From NCBI GenBank assembly GCA_029247405.1, contig JAQWLH010000108.1, forward strand, positions 29,452 to 93,451: a stretch of DNA of 64,000 bases, read 5' to 3'. The notes under the pieces were generated by a model. The model ran no database searches and had not been told where the DNA came from. It saw nothing but the letters and a program-made list of their open reading frames with translations. Within the stretch, counting starts at the first letter, position 1. Every line of letters starts with the position of its first letter. Position numbers and translations under genes: made by a program. Below are positions 57,001-64,000 of the stretch, piece after piece. Source of the stretch: Mariniblastus sp. Its GTDB lineage: Bacteria > Planctomycetota > Planctomycetia > Pirellulales > Pirellulaceae.

Positions 57001-59094
57001 CGCCAGCATCTGACCACCCGTGGGCAACTCGCCAATCATCCGTCCACGCTCAGCGATCAATCGCAGCCCATCTTCCCAACTCATAATGCCTGCCACACAG
57101 GCAGCCGCATACTGACCAACGCTGTGGCCAAGGACAATGTCCGGATATAAATCCCAGCTGTTGAGCAATTTCGCCAACCCCATTTGCAGGGCAAATGTTG
57201 TGGGCTGAGTCCAATGTGTATCATGAATGGCTGATTTTTCACCATCGCCTTGAAACAAAACTTCAAGTAGTGAGCCTTCACGAACTGATTTCAGCTGCTT
57301 CTCACAGAGGTCAATTGCCGAACGGAAAACAGGCTGCGAGTGATAAAGCTGACGCCCCATACCGACATACTGTGCGCCTTGACCGGTGAACTGCCAAGCC
57401 ACTCGCGGTGCCCGGCGGCGGTTCGCCATAAAGACAGGTGAGGCAATGCTTCCCCGACTAAGTGATTGCAGCGAGGCAATCGCTTCCTGCCGGGAGCCTG
57501 CCGTGACCGCCGCTCGGTGTTCAAAGTGACTTCGAGCAACGTTGGTTGCGAGTGCAAAGCTAGTAACGTTTGTCCCACTATCTTGCAAAAGTGATTGGCC
57601 ATAGGCATCGGCGATCTCAAAAATTGCTTCATCATTTTTGCCAGAAAGCGTGATCACTACGGGGGGCTCTTCGCCAGCCGTCTGCGGGTCTGCGGGGGTT
57701 GTTTGAACTTGATCTTCTTGGGCAGGAGCTTCGATCACCACATGAGCATTTGTGCCACTCATTCCAAAGGCACTTACACCCGCGATGCGACGGCTCTCGT
57801 TTGGCCAAGCAGTGGGAGTCGTTAACACCTTGACCGGAATATCTTTCCAGGGAATGTGCGGATTGGGATTTTCAAAATTCATCTGGCCCGGAATTGATCC
57901 GTTTTCCATCGCCAATAGAACTTTGATCAAACCCGCCATCCCGGCAGCGGCTTCGAGGTGCCCAATGTTGGTCTTAACCGAACCGATAAGCAGCGGGTTC
58001 TCTGCCGTTCGATTTGCACAATAGGCAGCCGAAGCAGCAGTGACTTCGATCGGATCGCCCAGCTCGGTACCCGTTCCATGAGCTTCGAGATAATCTACCT
58101 GCTCTGCGGTGATGCCTGCTCGAGCAAGTGCTTGACGAATCACCTTTTCCTGAGCCCGCGGGTTGGGTGCCGTCAAGCCACTACTGAAACCGTTATGGCC
58201 AACGGCCGACCCCCGAATGATACCCAAGATCGAGTCACCATCTTTTTCAGCGTCACTTAATCGGCGGATTGTCACCACACCACATCCTTCGCCACGAAGG
58301 TAACCATCAGCATCGGCGTCAAACGCGCGCGAATGACCTTGGGGTGATAACGCTTTTAATTTGCAAGTTAAAATATTGGTTGTCGGTGAGCAGATCGCAT
58401 TGACACCACCGACCAACGCTCGATCGCAATCGCGTCGTTGTAAACTTTGAATTGCCAGATGCAAAGCAACCAAGGATGAAGAGCAAGCGGTATCAACGGC
58501 GACACTTGGGCCTTGCAAACCAAGGTAGTAAGCCAACCGACCACAAAGAAAGCTACCGGCGGCCCCAGTCGCAATGTACGGATTCAGGTTAAGAAACGAA
58601 TCACTGGCTTCGTTTTGGTAATCATTGTGCATCCAACCAACAAATACACCCGTATGGTCTCCAATTTCCTCGGGTATCCAACCGGCACGCTCAATCGCTT
58701 CATAGCCAACTTCCATGAGAAGACGTTGCTGCGGATCAACCCAAGTCGCCTCGCGCGGCGAGATGCCAAAGAATTCAGGATCCATCAAATCGATGTTTTC
58801 CAGAAAGACTCCTTGGCGAGCGTACATTTTACCAGGTGCGTCTGGGTCATCGTCATGAAACGCATCGAGATCCCAGCGGTCATCCGGAACTTCGCCCACC
58901 AAATCCTGCTGTTCGACCAGTGACTTCCAAAACTTTTCGGGGGTGTCAGAAGTCTGCGGAAAACGGCAGGCCATTGAGACAATCGCAATCGGTTCGTCCC
59001 TATTTCCCTCAGCTGTCGCCAATTGCCGCTTCAGTTCACGGATCTTCAGCAGGGCTTGTTTGTTGGGTGAGAGTGGTTCAACGTTGTCGGTCAT
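51088..59094 (-). CDS. Type I PKS, KS-AT-DH-KR-ACP-KS*-AT* with inactive second KS-AT
   Basis: 2668 residues. An N-terminal helical docking-like segment (LLKIRELKRQLA) is followed by KS1 (about 34-460; DTACSSS, Cys204, with EAHGTGT and NIGHLEAAAG). AT1 (about 560-860) has GHSVG with Ser658 and HAFH at 756-759, the malonyl-CoA signature. DH (about 930-1230) has H959EVMNTTVLP and D1117AALH. KR (about 1448-1660) has TGGLGKLG, LDD (B-type) and Tyr1598. ACP has GLDSL with Ser1755. KS2 (about 1835-2270) reads DTASSSS with Ser1998 instead of Cys, the two His motifs being kept. AT2 (about 2385-2640) has GLGVG (2464-2468) instead of GHSxG and lacks the whole HAFH subdomain. There is no ER, thioesterase or terminal ACP. 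ATGA coupling to the downstream flavoenzyme; 6 bp after the acyl-AMP ligase gene. Likely iterative use of module 1 is inferred. Confidence 0.92.
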   Translation of the reverse strand: MTDNVEPLSPNKQALLKIRELKRQLATAEGNRDEPIAIVSMACRFPQTSDTPEKFWKSLVEQQDLVGEVPDDRWDLDAFHDDDPDAPGKMYARQGVFLENIDLMDPEFFGISPREATWVDPQQRLLMEVGYEAIERAGWIPEEIGDHTGVFVGWMHNDYQNEASDSFLNLNPYIATGAAGSFLCGRLAYYLGLQGPSVAVDTACSSSLVALHLAIQSLQRRDCDRALVGGVNAICSPTTNILTCKLKALSPQGHSRAFDADADGYLRGEGCGVVTIRRLSDAEKDGDSILGIIRGSAVGHNGFSSGLTAPNPRAQEKVIRQALARAGITAEQVDYLEAHGTGTELGDPIEVTAASAAYCANRTAENPLLIGSVKTNIGHLEAAAGMAGLIKVLLAMENGSIPGQMNFENPNPHIPWKDIPVKVLTTPTAWPNESRRIAGVSAFGMSGTNAHVVIEAPAQEDQVQTTPADPQTAGEEPPVVITLSGKNDEAIFEIADAYGQSLLQDSGTNVTSFALATNVARSHFEHRAAVTAGSRQEAIASLQSLSRGSIASPVFMANRRRAPRVAWQFTGQGAQYVGMGRQLYHSQPVFRSAIDLCEKQLKSVREGSLLEVLFQGDGEKSAIHDTHWTQPTTFALQMGLAKLLNSWDLYPDIVLGHSVGQYAAACVAGIMSWEDGLRLIAERGRMIGELPTGGQMLAVFSPADLVQQAIADEPQVSLAALNGTHVVISGDESAMDRLDQMFVDRGVRTKKLITSHAFHSHLMDSILQPFANFAGQINFQPAKMPLICNVTGQALPADKKLDGHYWADHIRQAVSFAPSVEALADLRCEVMVELGPQAILTRMAAADWQQPSGTLVSCLQKGGDDNHSLASAIAQLYVQGVTPNFRAMHAEKASRCISLPTYPFQRRRFWGPDKPRAAHAEYHTAHPLLGSKISLAGTQNETRYEGYIDTDSPAWMPDHEVMNTTVLPGAALIEMAIEAAGSQAIKNVVFEQPIRPTGRTALQTVIRKTGEAESPKFNLETFAASAGSKNWNRHFTCELVKSDGQRPDLIDRSAIQANLAETDSPDNFYQKMKSMGLNYGPDFRCIQELQFSDEQVLTRLQSTGDVRGYTIPPTLLDAALHSLAIGLLKTNDDDNLFLPVGIGRVECFAPIEAEAWCSAHWKKNEGPTRVADLVLFSDRGEVLLKIDDLTVRQVSLTALRQLSGAGAESLVYELQWKPARLASSKLESKNWLVISPDQVNAAQAELTTGLVEKLKNLNHSVSTVQLERDANFQSESESEFQFCGRSSDSWNQLLDALSHDNGESQIDGVAWLLGDEHSEPSVAFDYGVEAILTFVQSLLNRQWRRLPCGLQLITHDAIDVGKDSQPVDPRQTQYWGLGRVIGAEQPELRCRLLDLCAQEMADGKVMDLAAEIALTETTDNQHAIRAGQLLVPRMKQANLPSSTPFSASDDGCYLVTGGLGKLGRQVAKWLAERGAGQVVLVSRRKPDEEACAFIKAIEQAGCQVVVHSADLSLRDDVEKLFARFGKDLNRLAGVVHAAGVLDDGLIESLTPERFEKVLKPKVVAANLLDELTRELDLELFVLYSSAASVLGSPGQSNYATGNAYLDGLASRRQQMDLPALSINWGPWTEGMADDSRILKRLALQGITPLGVDEAHAALEKMLASGTVQATVMDVDWRRMRIGPTGEVPTMLQELVGGRKKSRAVDSALVSKLKQLRGNAQRELLVKTIQGSLQGILSTPEAPETDRPLIEMGLDSLMAVEFGTELQQMLGDQFNIGPTMLFDHPTIDAISDFVLELVTSDDSGDSTEKNPNAAAANSENEPSLQVAREDIAIVGLSCRFPGARNVDEFWQNLLQGVDSVRDIPNDRWDIERFYSSDREPGKMYTRRGGFLEDIADFDASFFNISDQEACWIDPQHRMLLENSYRALEDAGIPASPLADSNVGVFMGIMGSDYAFLPTLDDEDIVKGFQGAGLSHSAGVGRISFLFGFEGPSVAVDTASSSSLVAVYQAMRSLQEGNCNLALAGGVNAILAPVNSLLMSKAGLLSPDGRCKSFSKSADGFGRGEGCGVVVLKRLSDAERDGDRVMAVIRGGAVVHNGFSSGITSPSGKAQTRLIAAAVKDAGLAPSHVQYLEAHGTGTEYGDPMELGAAIKIYGKGRSKENPLLVGSVKANISHLEAAGGSSGLIKTVLAIHHGVIPPQIHFEEPSPHIPWKRMPVKMVDEKTEWPECDRRTAGITALGLVGTNAHLVLSSAANGEQAAGRVVDSTAQQERLLLVSARCEDALQELCGRYWNYLQTHPQTNLDDFCFTINAGRRHFEHRIALRFNTRSNAIEKLQQMSGGASDQVSTDHHHGNGAERNGSAQPGSSTQISSSPKVAWIFHEDEFDIRSVLQELMASHSEVADFIKAGEQRLQEHTSGSEEPFSLIEAIANSESETESNQTLQYVLHASLAKLWQAWELQPDAALGLGVGQYAAACVAGCLCFLDALVLVYQRECLLGNLGSDPDWNAFEGLADQFNFYPPNLPLVCSVSGEVVPVHRSLGGSYWREHANSEIQLEQSVQALSSLGCGIGLTMGRIAPNSPLPSMFETTTLELMHSVSCSADSSKVSVMSALGGLYQRGCNLDFAAIFGKSSPRPLSLPTYPFQKKRYWITEISQFMKPEETPESKTILS

Positions 59095-59100
59095 GCAGTG

Positions 59101-61107
59101 CTACCCAAGTTCTTTCATCAATTCTGCCAGCGCTTCCGCTTCGCTCATCTGTTCGACTTCAGAGCGTAGTTTGGTCTTGTTGTTCAACTCGTCGGCTGTC
59201 TTCAGATTCGTTTCGACCGGTGGCTTGGAATCCAATTTTGATTCGGGCTCGATCGCCTCCACCAAAAAATTACCCAAGTCTGAAATCCGTGGATAATCGA
59301 ACAAAAGCGTGGGCGGCAAGGTCTCTTGCGGACCGACCTCGACTTGCAGTTGTGCGCTGAGCCCAACGATCGCCAATGAATCCAATCCAGCTTCGATAAA
59401 CGTAGCCTCAGGATTCGGCGAGCTGTCTAATTCACACAATTCCCGTACCTGTTGCTGTAGAAACTCAATCGCAACCCGATTTTTCTCTGATTCATAAGTT
59501 GTTGCGAGTTTGTCACGAAGCGACGCCGCGCGCAAATTCGCTGCAATCGGCGGCACTTTGGAATCCAGCCCCACTCCTGCCATGACGTCGGGATGTTCAG
59601 CTGCCAATTCTCGTAAACGTGTTTTCAAAACTTTGCCCGAGGGATTGCGTGGCAATTCTTCAATCACCATCAGCCGACGTGGAACTTTATAGTTACCAAG
59701 ATTCGCTTTAGCATATCGTTCGATTGCTTGTATTTTGCTTTCTTGATCGGCATTTGTATCAAGCACCAAGAAGGCAACCACTTGCTCACCGAACACTGGA
59801 TCTGGCACGCCGATGACAGCCGCCTGCGAAACCGTGGCTTGATTTAGCAACACCCTTTCCACTTCGGCCGGAAAAACCTTAAGTCCCCCGACGGTGATCA
59901 TATCTTTGACGCGATCAACGATAAACAGATAGCCATCCTCGTTGAGGCGGCCAATATCACCCGAGTAAAACCAGCCCTCTCGAATGGCTTCCGCTGTTTC
60001 TTCAGGTCGATTCCAATAACCAAGCATTACATTTGGGCCACGAATTGCGATCTCCCCAAGTTGGCCTGGCAAACAGGTCGCACCCGATTCGGTATCAACA
60101 ATTTTGATCTCCACTGAGTCGATCGGCATGCCGATCGAACCGGGGATAAATTTGAGCCGATGGTTGTAACTAGCGAATGGCGAAGTCTCAGTCAGGCCGT
60201 AGCCTTCATGAATCGGCATTCCGAATTTTTCCTGCCACGCTTGGCTGGTCTGAATTGGCAAAGTCGCCGCAGCCGAAAAACAATAATTAACGCTGCACAA
60301 ATCAACCGGTGAACAGCTTTCCAACATCAAGCCAAACATCATCGGGACACCATAAAGCTGGGTCACACCAAACTGGGAAATTAGATGCTTCGATTCGTTG
60401 AGGTCAAATCGTTGTTGAAGCACAATTGTGCCGCCGACGTTGAGTACTGAATTAAGTAATGCATTCTGGCCAAAACAATGAAATAGAGGGACAGCCAATA
60501 AGACGCAATCTTCCATCCGCATATCGCAAAGGTGATTAAACGCGTGCACATTCGAACGGACATTGGCATGCGAGAGCGTCGCGCCTTTAGGGAATCCGGT
60601 TGTGCCAGAAGTGTACAGAATCAAAGCGGGATCATCTGGCTCGGCTTGATGCCAATGGTTGGCAGGGTCTTGGCTGACGAGCGGGGAGACACGATGATTC
60701 GACTTCGTCGGATTGCCCGACGAATCGTCCGTGAAAAAAGTGGTCAGGGTGTAGTTGTCGAGTAAAGACGCAACGGTATCAAAAACAGCTTCGCTGCCGA
60801 CAAATGCTTTTGCCCCACAATCTGAAACAACAAATTCGACTTCCGTCGGCGCTAATCGTGTACTCACCGAAACCGCGACCGCGCCCATTCGTAACGCCGC
60901 GTAGTACCAGATTGGAAATGCAGGCGCGTTGGGCAGCATCAATGCAACGCGATCGCCCGGTTCAACGCCGCACTCGACCAATTGCTCAGCCGCTGCGATC
61001 GAGAGTGAGTTTAATTGACTGTAACTCATTTGCCGATCATCGAAAATGATCGCAATCTGATCGGGCAAAAGGTTGGCAGTGACAGACAGGCTTTCGCAAA
61101 TGTTCAT
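59101..61107 (-). CDS. Acyl/aryl-AMP ligase fused to a carrier protein
   Basis: 668 residues of the ANL superfamily. A3 motif YTSGTTGFPKGA (165-176), EGYGLTETSP, the hinge VDRVKDMITVGG and the late lysine in NPSGKVLKTRL are intact. A C-terminal ACP follows with GLDSLAIVGL (Ser577) and an acidic tail helix SEAEALAELMKELG that looks like a PKS docking element. It should activate a carboxylic acid as acyl-AMP and load it on its own ACP for transfer to KS1. Being between an ammonia-lyase and a PKS, cinnamate is the obvious candidate starter. Coupled by ATGA to the lyase gene. Confidence 0.88.
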   Translation of the reverse strand: MNICESLSVTANLLPDQIAIIFDDRQMSYSQLNSLSIAAAEQLVECGVEPGDRVALMLPNAPAFPIWYYAALRMGAVAVSVSTRLAPTEVEFVVSDCGAKAFVGSEAVFDTVASLLDNYTLTTFFTDDSSGNPTKSNHRVSPLVSQDPANHWHQAEPDDPALILYTSGTTGFPKGATLSHANVRSNVHAFNHLCDMRMEDCVLLAVPLFHCFGQNALLNSVLNVGGTIVLQQRFDLNESKHLISQFGVTQLYGVPMMFGLMLESCSPVDLCSVNYCFSAAATLPIQTSQAWQEKFGMPIHEGYGLTETSPFASYNHRLKFIPGSIGMPIDSVEIKIVDTESGATCLPGQLGEIAIRGPNVMLGYWNRPEETAEAIREGWFYSGDIGRLNEDGYLFIVDRVKDMITVGGLKVFPAEVERVLLNQATVSQAAVIGVPDPVFGEQVVAFLVLDTNADQESKIQAIERYAKANLGNYKVPRRLMVIEELPRNPSGKVLKTRLRELAAEHPDVMAGVGLDSKVPPIAANLRAASLRDKLATTYESEKNRVAIEFLQQQVRELCELDSSPNPEATFIEAGLDSLAIVGLSAQLQVEVGPQETLPPTLLFDYPRISDLGNFLVEAIEPESKLDSKPPVETNLKTADELNNKTKLRSEVEQMSEAEALAELMKELG

Positions 61108-62774
61108 GATGGCGTCTCATCACAGAACTGATTAAACGACTCGATAATAGGACGTACCGATTGGACCATCTGCCCCTGCCCGGCAATGTCTTGCGTGAGT
61201 TGCTCGATATCTTGTTCAAGCCAGCGGTCAGTGTCGTTAAACAGCAGGGGGCGATCAGGGCCCGGCTGAACAGACAATCGCTCGCAAAGGTTCACATAAA
61301 ATTGTCGGTTAATCGACCCCAACAACTGACTGCCATCGTAATGACCCAGTGATGATTTTGCCCGCAAGTCGATTGCCTGAACGGCAAAGATAGATGCCAC
61401 GGCAAGGTAATGCTGAAACATACCGACCGACTTCCAAGCCATATTGGCAGCACCCCAACTCAATCCATTGATGTTCTGGTTAAATTGCTCGGCATGCGTT
61501 GGGAAGTGCTCGACGATCGGATTTCCGAGGTACGTCAACATAGGCATGATCGAATTGCCGCAAATTTGCAGTCCCTTGAGACCCATGTTGAACGAGCGAT
61601 CATCGTTACCACGCAACGAGGGGCTCAATCCGTGGTTGAATTCAGGTGCAACCAAACTCGCAATTTGCACGTCGAGGTGCTTGGCCAAAAGCCCGATGAA
61701 TCGACGCAGATCATCCATGGCGATTCCGAGATACTGTCCGAGAAAGTTTCCACTTTGGTAGAACTTTCCAGAATCCGGATCAATTAACGGGTTATCGGAG
61801 ACCGAGTTCATTTCTGTTTCAACAACGCCCTGAATTCGAGAAATGCCTTCGACAATGGAACCAGCGTATTGCGGAAAACACCGCAACGAATATCGGTCTT
61901 GCACTTTTTCTGTTGGACAACTTGGCTGGGCAAGTCCGTCACTCAGTAAATCGCGAATGATTTTAGCACTCCAAACTTGGCCGCGATGGGGCTTGCTCTG
62001 GTGAACGAAAGCCTGAAATGGATCAAGATCCACTTGCAAGGCTCGCATCAAGATGGATTGCACCACAAAACTGATTGCCAAAGATTGCTTTGCTGCGATC
62101 GTCGAATTTGCTGCAATGGCAGATGAAAACGACGTGCCATTGACGAGCGCCAAACCTTCTTTGGCCCGTAATTCGATCGGCTTGAGGTCCAACCGCTCTA
62201 GAGCGGTTGGTGCATCACACACCTCTCCATTCACATTGACATTGACTTTGCCGCAGCTGCCCGAAATTGCTCGAGCAATGGTTCCCAGAGGAATGAGATC
62301 TCCGCTCGCTCCAATAGATCCGTATTCTCGGACAATCGGTATGGCACCGGCCTTTAAAAAATCAACTAATCGTTCGATGACTTCCAGCCGAATTCCGGAT
62401 TTTCCCTGGAGCAGAACATTGGCTCGCAAAAGCATCGCACCACGCGTATGGCATGCAGCCAACTCCGGCCCCGCTCCAGATGCAAGAAAGGAAAGTAAAT
62501 TGGCTTGAAGAGCCGCCGCGTCATGGCACTCAATTTGGTTGTTAGACATGCCACCGAAGCAAGTCGTCACACCATAAATGACCTGTTGATCACTTATCGC
62601 GTTACTCACCGCATCAACCGACGCCGCCATTCTGTCGACCATCGAACTGTGCAGGTCCAGCGAAAGGCTGTGATTTCGATTTACCCACCCATTAAACTTA
62701 CTTAAATTTATCTGGCTGCCGCAAAGGCCGTAGTCGGTTGTTAGTTCGTGGTCGCTGATATTACTTCGAAGCAT
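61104..62774 (-). CDS. MIO-type aromatic amino acid ammonia-lyase, PAL-like
   Basis: 556 residues from the ATG at 62774 (the track used TTG at 62798). GSIGASGDLIPLG contains the Ala156-Ser157-Gly158 triad that cyclises to MIO. Catalytic Tyr67 is in YGVTTCFGG, and RYSLRCFPQYAG is the conserved MIO-family block. The substrate-selectivity pair aligns as Phe96-Leu97 (NLLSFLASG), the phenylalanine-type pair, where tyrosine lyases have His-Leu and histidine lyases Ser-His. Expected reaction: L-Phe to trans-cinnamate plus ammonia; an aminomutase is an alternative. First gene of the PKS operon, so it probably supplies the starter acid. Confidence 0.85.
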   Translation of the reverse strand: MLRSNISDHELTTDYGLCGSQINLSKFNGWVNRNHSLSLDLHSSMVDRMAASVDAVSNAISDQQVIYGVTTCFGGMSNNQIECHDAAALQANLLSFLASGAGPELAACHTRGAMLLRANVLLQGKSGIRLEVIERLVDFLKAGAIPIVREYGSIGASGDLIPLGTIARAISGSCGKVNVNVNGEVCDAPTALERLDLKPIELRAKEGLALVNGTSFSSAIAANSTIAAKQSLAISFVVQSILMRALQVDLDPFQAFVHQSKPHRGQVWSAKIIRDLLSDGLAQPSCPTEKVQDRYSLRCFPQYAGSIVEGISRIQGVVETEMNSVSDNPLIDPDSGKFYQSGNFLGQYLGIAMDDLRRFIGLLAKHLDVQIASLVAPEFNHGLSPSLRGNDDRSFNMGLKGLQICGNSIMPMLTYLGNPIVEHFPTHAEQFNQNINGLSWGAANMAWKSVGMFQHYLAVASIFAVQAIDLRAKSSLGHYDGSQLLGSINRQFYVNLCERLSVQPGPDRPLLFNDTDRWLEQDIEQLTQDIAGQGQMVQSVRPIIESFNQFCDETPS

Positions 62775-62865
62775 CTGATATCTTTGTAGTCTCTTCAAGA
62801 TCGAAATTCACCACTATATTAACGTAACAAACAGTTGTGGTTGCTTCCGGAAAGGGCAAACTCGC
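62775..62865. promoter_or_regulatory. Divergent promoter region of the PKS operon and efflux genes
   Basis: 91 bases separate the lyase start from the efflux adaptor start on opposite strands. Both transcription units must start here or within their neighbours. An AT-rich CACTATATTAACG stretch near 62812 is a candidate promoter element. No operator could be identified. Confidence 0.45.
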
Positions 62866-63906
62866 GTGAGTTTTCGAACAACGTTCAATTCGTTCAGAGC
62901 GAATCGTGCTCTCATCGCGTTCGCTTTATTAGTTATAAACTCGACAGGCTGCCAAGAGCAATCTGAGCCTGAACTGGCAGCGAAACAGCTAACATCCGTT
63001 AATGTTATCAAGTTAACCAAAGTAGATGAAACGGTACAAACGGCTACCTATTTTGGTTCGGTCGAGCAGAATCGCAGTCAGACCATGGGTTTCACGGTCC
63101 CCGGCAAAATCAACTTCATGGTCAAGCAGGGGCAAACGATTGCTGCCAACGAAGTACTGGCAGACTTGGATGTGACCGATTTTCAAGAACAGAAAAAAAC
63201 TCTGGAGTCACAGCTGTCGCAAAGCCAGAATCAACAAGAGTTTCAACAGCTTAAGCAGAAAATAGGTGACCTCGATCAACAGATTCAGATTCGGCGCATC
63301 ACCTCACCCTTTGAATGCGTCGTTGACGAGGTCTTTGTTTTTGAAAACAGCTTGGTGAGGGCTCAGTCACCTGCCTTGCGAATCATTGACCTAAAAAATC
63401 CACGAATCAAAATCAACCTGCCACGAAAAGTCGCCAGTGTCATTATCAGAGATATGGAGGTGTATTTCCTATTGAACGGCAAAACCGTGATTGGGACACT
63501 CGCCGAAAAATCTCAGACCGAAAGAGCCGGCAGTATCATGTGCTGGTTTGACATCAAAACTGAGCTATCAAACGACGAATTTAAATTTGGACAAACGGTA
63601 GAATCCAGATTCGATCTTCAAATTTATAATTCGGGATTCTGGTTGCCACTCAGTGCGCTGGACCGGAGTGGCGAAGGGATCTGGTCGGTACTCTTGGTCA
63701 AAACCAATAACGGCAAGAGCTTCGTTTCTCGCAAGCTTGTCACGATTGTCCAAGTCACCGATGACCGAGTCTTGGTCGATGGAGACCTTTCAAAAGACGC
63801 GATCGCAATCGCAGATGGGATTCACCGTGTTGTTCCTGGTCAGGAAGTAAAAACTCGGCTGATCCAAAAAGAGGAGACACCTGACAGCGGAGAAGTTCTC
63901 CAGTGA
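62866..63906 (+). CDS. RND efflux periplasmic adaptor lipoprotein
   Basis: 346 residues with a GTG start. An N-terminal hydrophobic segment ends at NSTGCQ, a lipobox-like site, suggesting lipid anchoring. The membrane-fusion-protein pattern follows: lipoyl half GSVEQNRSQTMGFTVPGKIN, hairpin EQKKTLESQLSQSQNQQEFQ, then ITSPFECVVDEVFVFENSLV, and a beta-barrel section. It links an inner-membrane RND pump to an outer-membrane channel. The pump gene starts within its stop codon. Divergent from the PKS operon, so it may export the polyketide. Confidence 0.85.
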   Translation: MSFRTTFNSFRANRALIAFALLVINSTGCQEQSEPELAAKQLTSVNVIKLTKVDETVQTATYFGSVEQNRSQTMGFTVPGKINFMVKQGQTIAANEVLADLDVTDFQEQKKTLESQLSQSQNQQEFQQLKQKIGDLDQQIQIRRITSPFECVVDEVFVFENSLVRAQSPALRIIDLKNPRIKINLPRKVASVIIRDMEVYFLLNGKTVIGTLAEKSQTERAGSIMCWFDIKTELSNDEFKFGQTVESRFDLQIYNSGFWLPLSALDRSGEGIWSVLLVKTNNGKSFVSRKLVTIVQVTDDRVLVDGDLSKDAIAIADGIHRVVPGQEVKTRLIQKEETPDSGEVLQ

Positions 63907-64000
63907 TGACGCGATATCTTTATCGAAATCCGCGAATCGTCTGGCTAATAGTTGCCACCATTCTTGTCGCAGGCATATCCAGCATTGCTGTGATGCCGCG
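63906..64000 (+). CDS. RND efflux pump permease, 5' fragment
   Basis: The ATG at 63906 shares its A with the adaptor stop (TGATG). The visible N-terminus MTRYLYRNPRIVWLIVATIL is a cytoplasmic stretch entering the first transmembrane helix, as in AcrB-type RND permeases. The gene runs past the window end; the family assignment rests mainly on the adaptor upstream. Confidence 0.7.
   Translation, partial: MTRYLYRNPRIVWLIVATILVAGISSIAVMP

Overview
The window reads as chromosomal DNA of a planctomycete, most likely a marine member of the Pirellulales. The evidence is gene content: four FGly-type sulfatases, a PVC-type heme-domain protein, twin-arginine Gfo/Idh/MocA oxidoreductases, SASA-type esterases, an EF-hand secreted protein, and the typical MoxR / DUF58 / BatA-like / VWA / giant coiled-coil operon. 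I estimate middling GC but did not compute it.

Layout. (1) 86-4417, minus strand: alpha/beta hydrolase, EF-hand clan-CD-peptidase-like protein and sulfatase in one tight run, suited to extracellular polymer breakdown. (2) About 5.2-12.9 kb: low coding density. Small, mostly uncharacterised plus-strand genes are separated by recurring inverted-repeat spacers. Several genes stop inside a TAACAA motif, and a GTGATC-type block sits just before the next gene. I interpret this as an integron-like gene-cassette array without a visible integrase. Cargo includes small membrane proteins, a permuted acyl-carrier-like protein, an exported ScdA/YtfE-like di-iron protein, and decayed genes up to a tRNA-Arg(UCU) at 12886. 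(3) 13.2-20.1 kb: bestrophin-like channel, two sulfatases and a PVC heme-domain protein. (4) 21.05-38.6 kb, plus strand: MoxR ATPase, DUF58, two VWA membrane proteins, a 1516-residue coiled-coil membrane protein, a prenyltransferase-fold repeat protein, a SASA esterase, a transglutaminase-like secreted protein and a thioredoxin-fold protein, mostly translationally coupled. (5) 38.6-45.2 kb, minus strand: SASA protein, sulfatase and two Tat-exported Gfo/Idh/MocA oxidoreductases, a sugar-ester and sulfate catabolic locus. (6) 45.5-47.5 kb: two RNA-modification enzymes (RlmA-like methyltransferase, RluA-family pseudouridine synthase).

(7) 47.7-62.8 kb, minus strand, is the highlight. A MIO-type phenylalanine ammonia-lyase-like enzyme, an acyl-AMP ligase fused to a carrier protein, a 2668-residue type I polyketide synthase and two paralogous flavin-dependent halogenase-like proteins are encoded in series, with ATGA overlaps at the first three junctions. 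The PKS order is KS-AT-DH-KR-ACP-KS*-AT*. The second KS has Ser in place of the nucleophilic Cys, and the second AT has lost every catalytic motif. A divergent lipoprotein adaptor and RND pump (62866 to the window end) could export the product. My working model is a cinnamoyl-primed, malonyl-extended, probably halogenated aryl polyketide or aryl polyene, with the dead KS-AT pair acting as an in-cis chain-length-factor-like partner. This is inference from motifs and gene order and needs biochemical proof.
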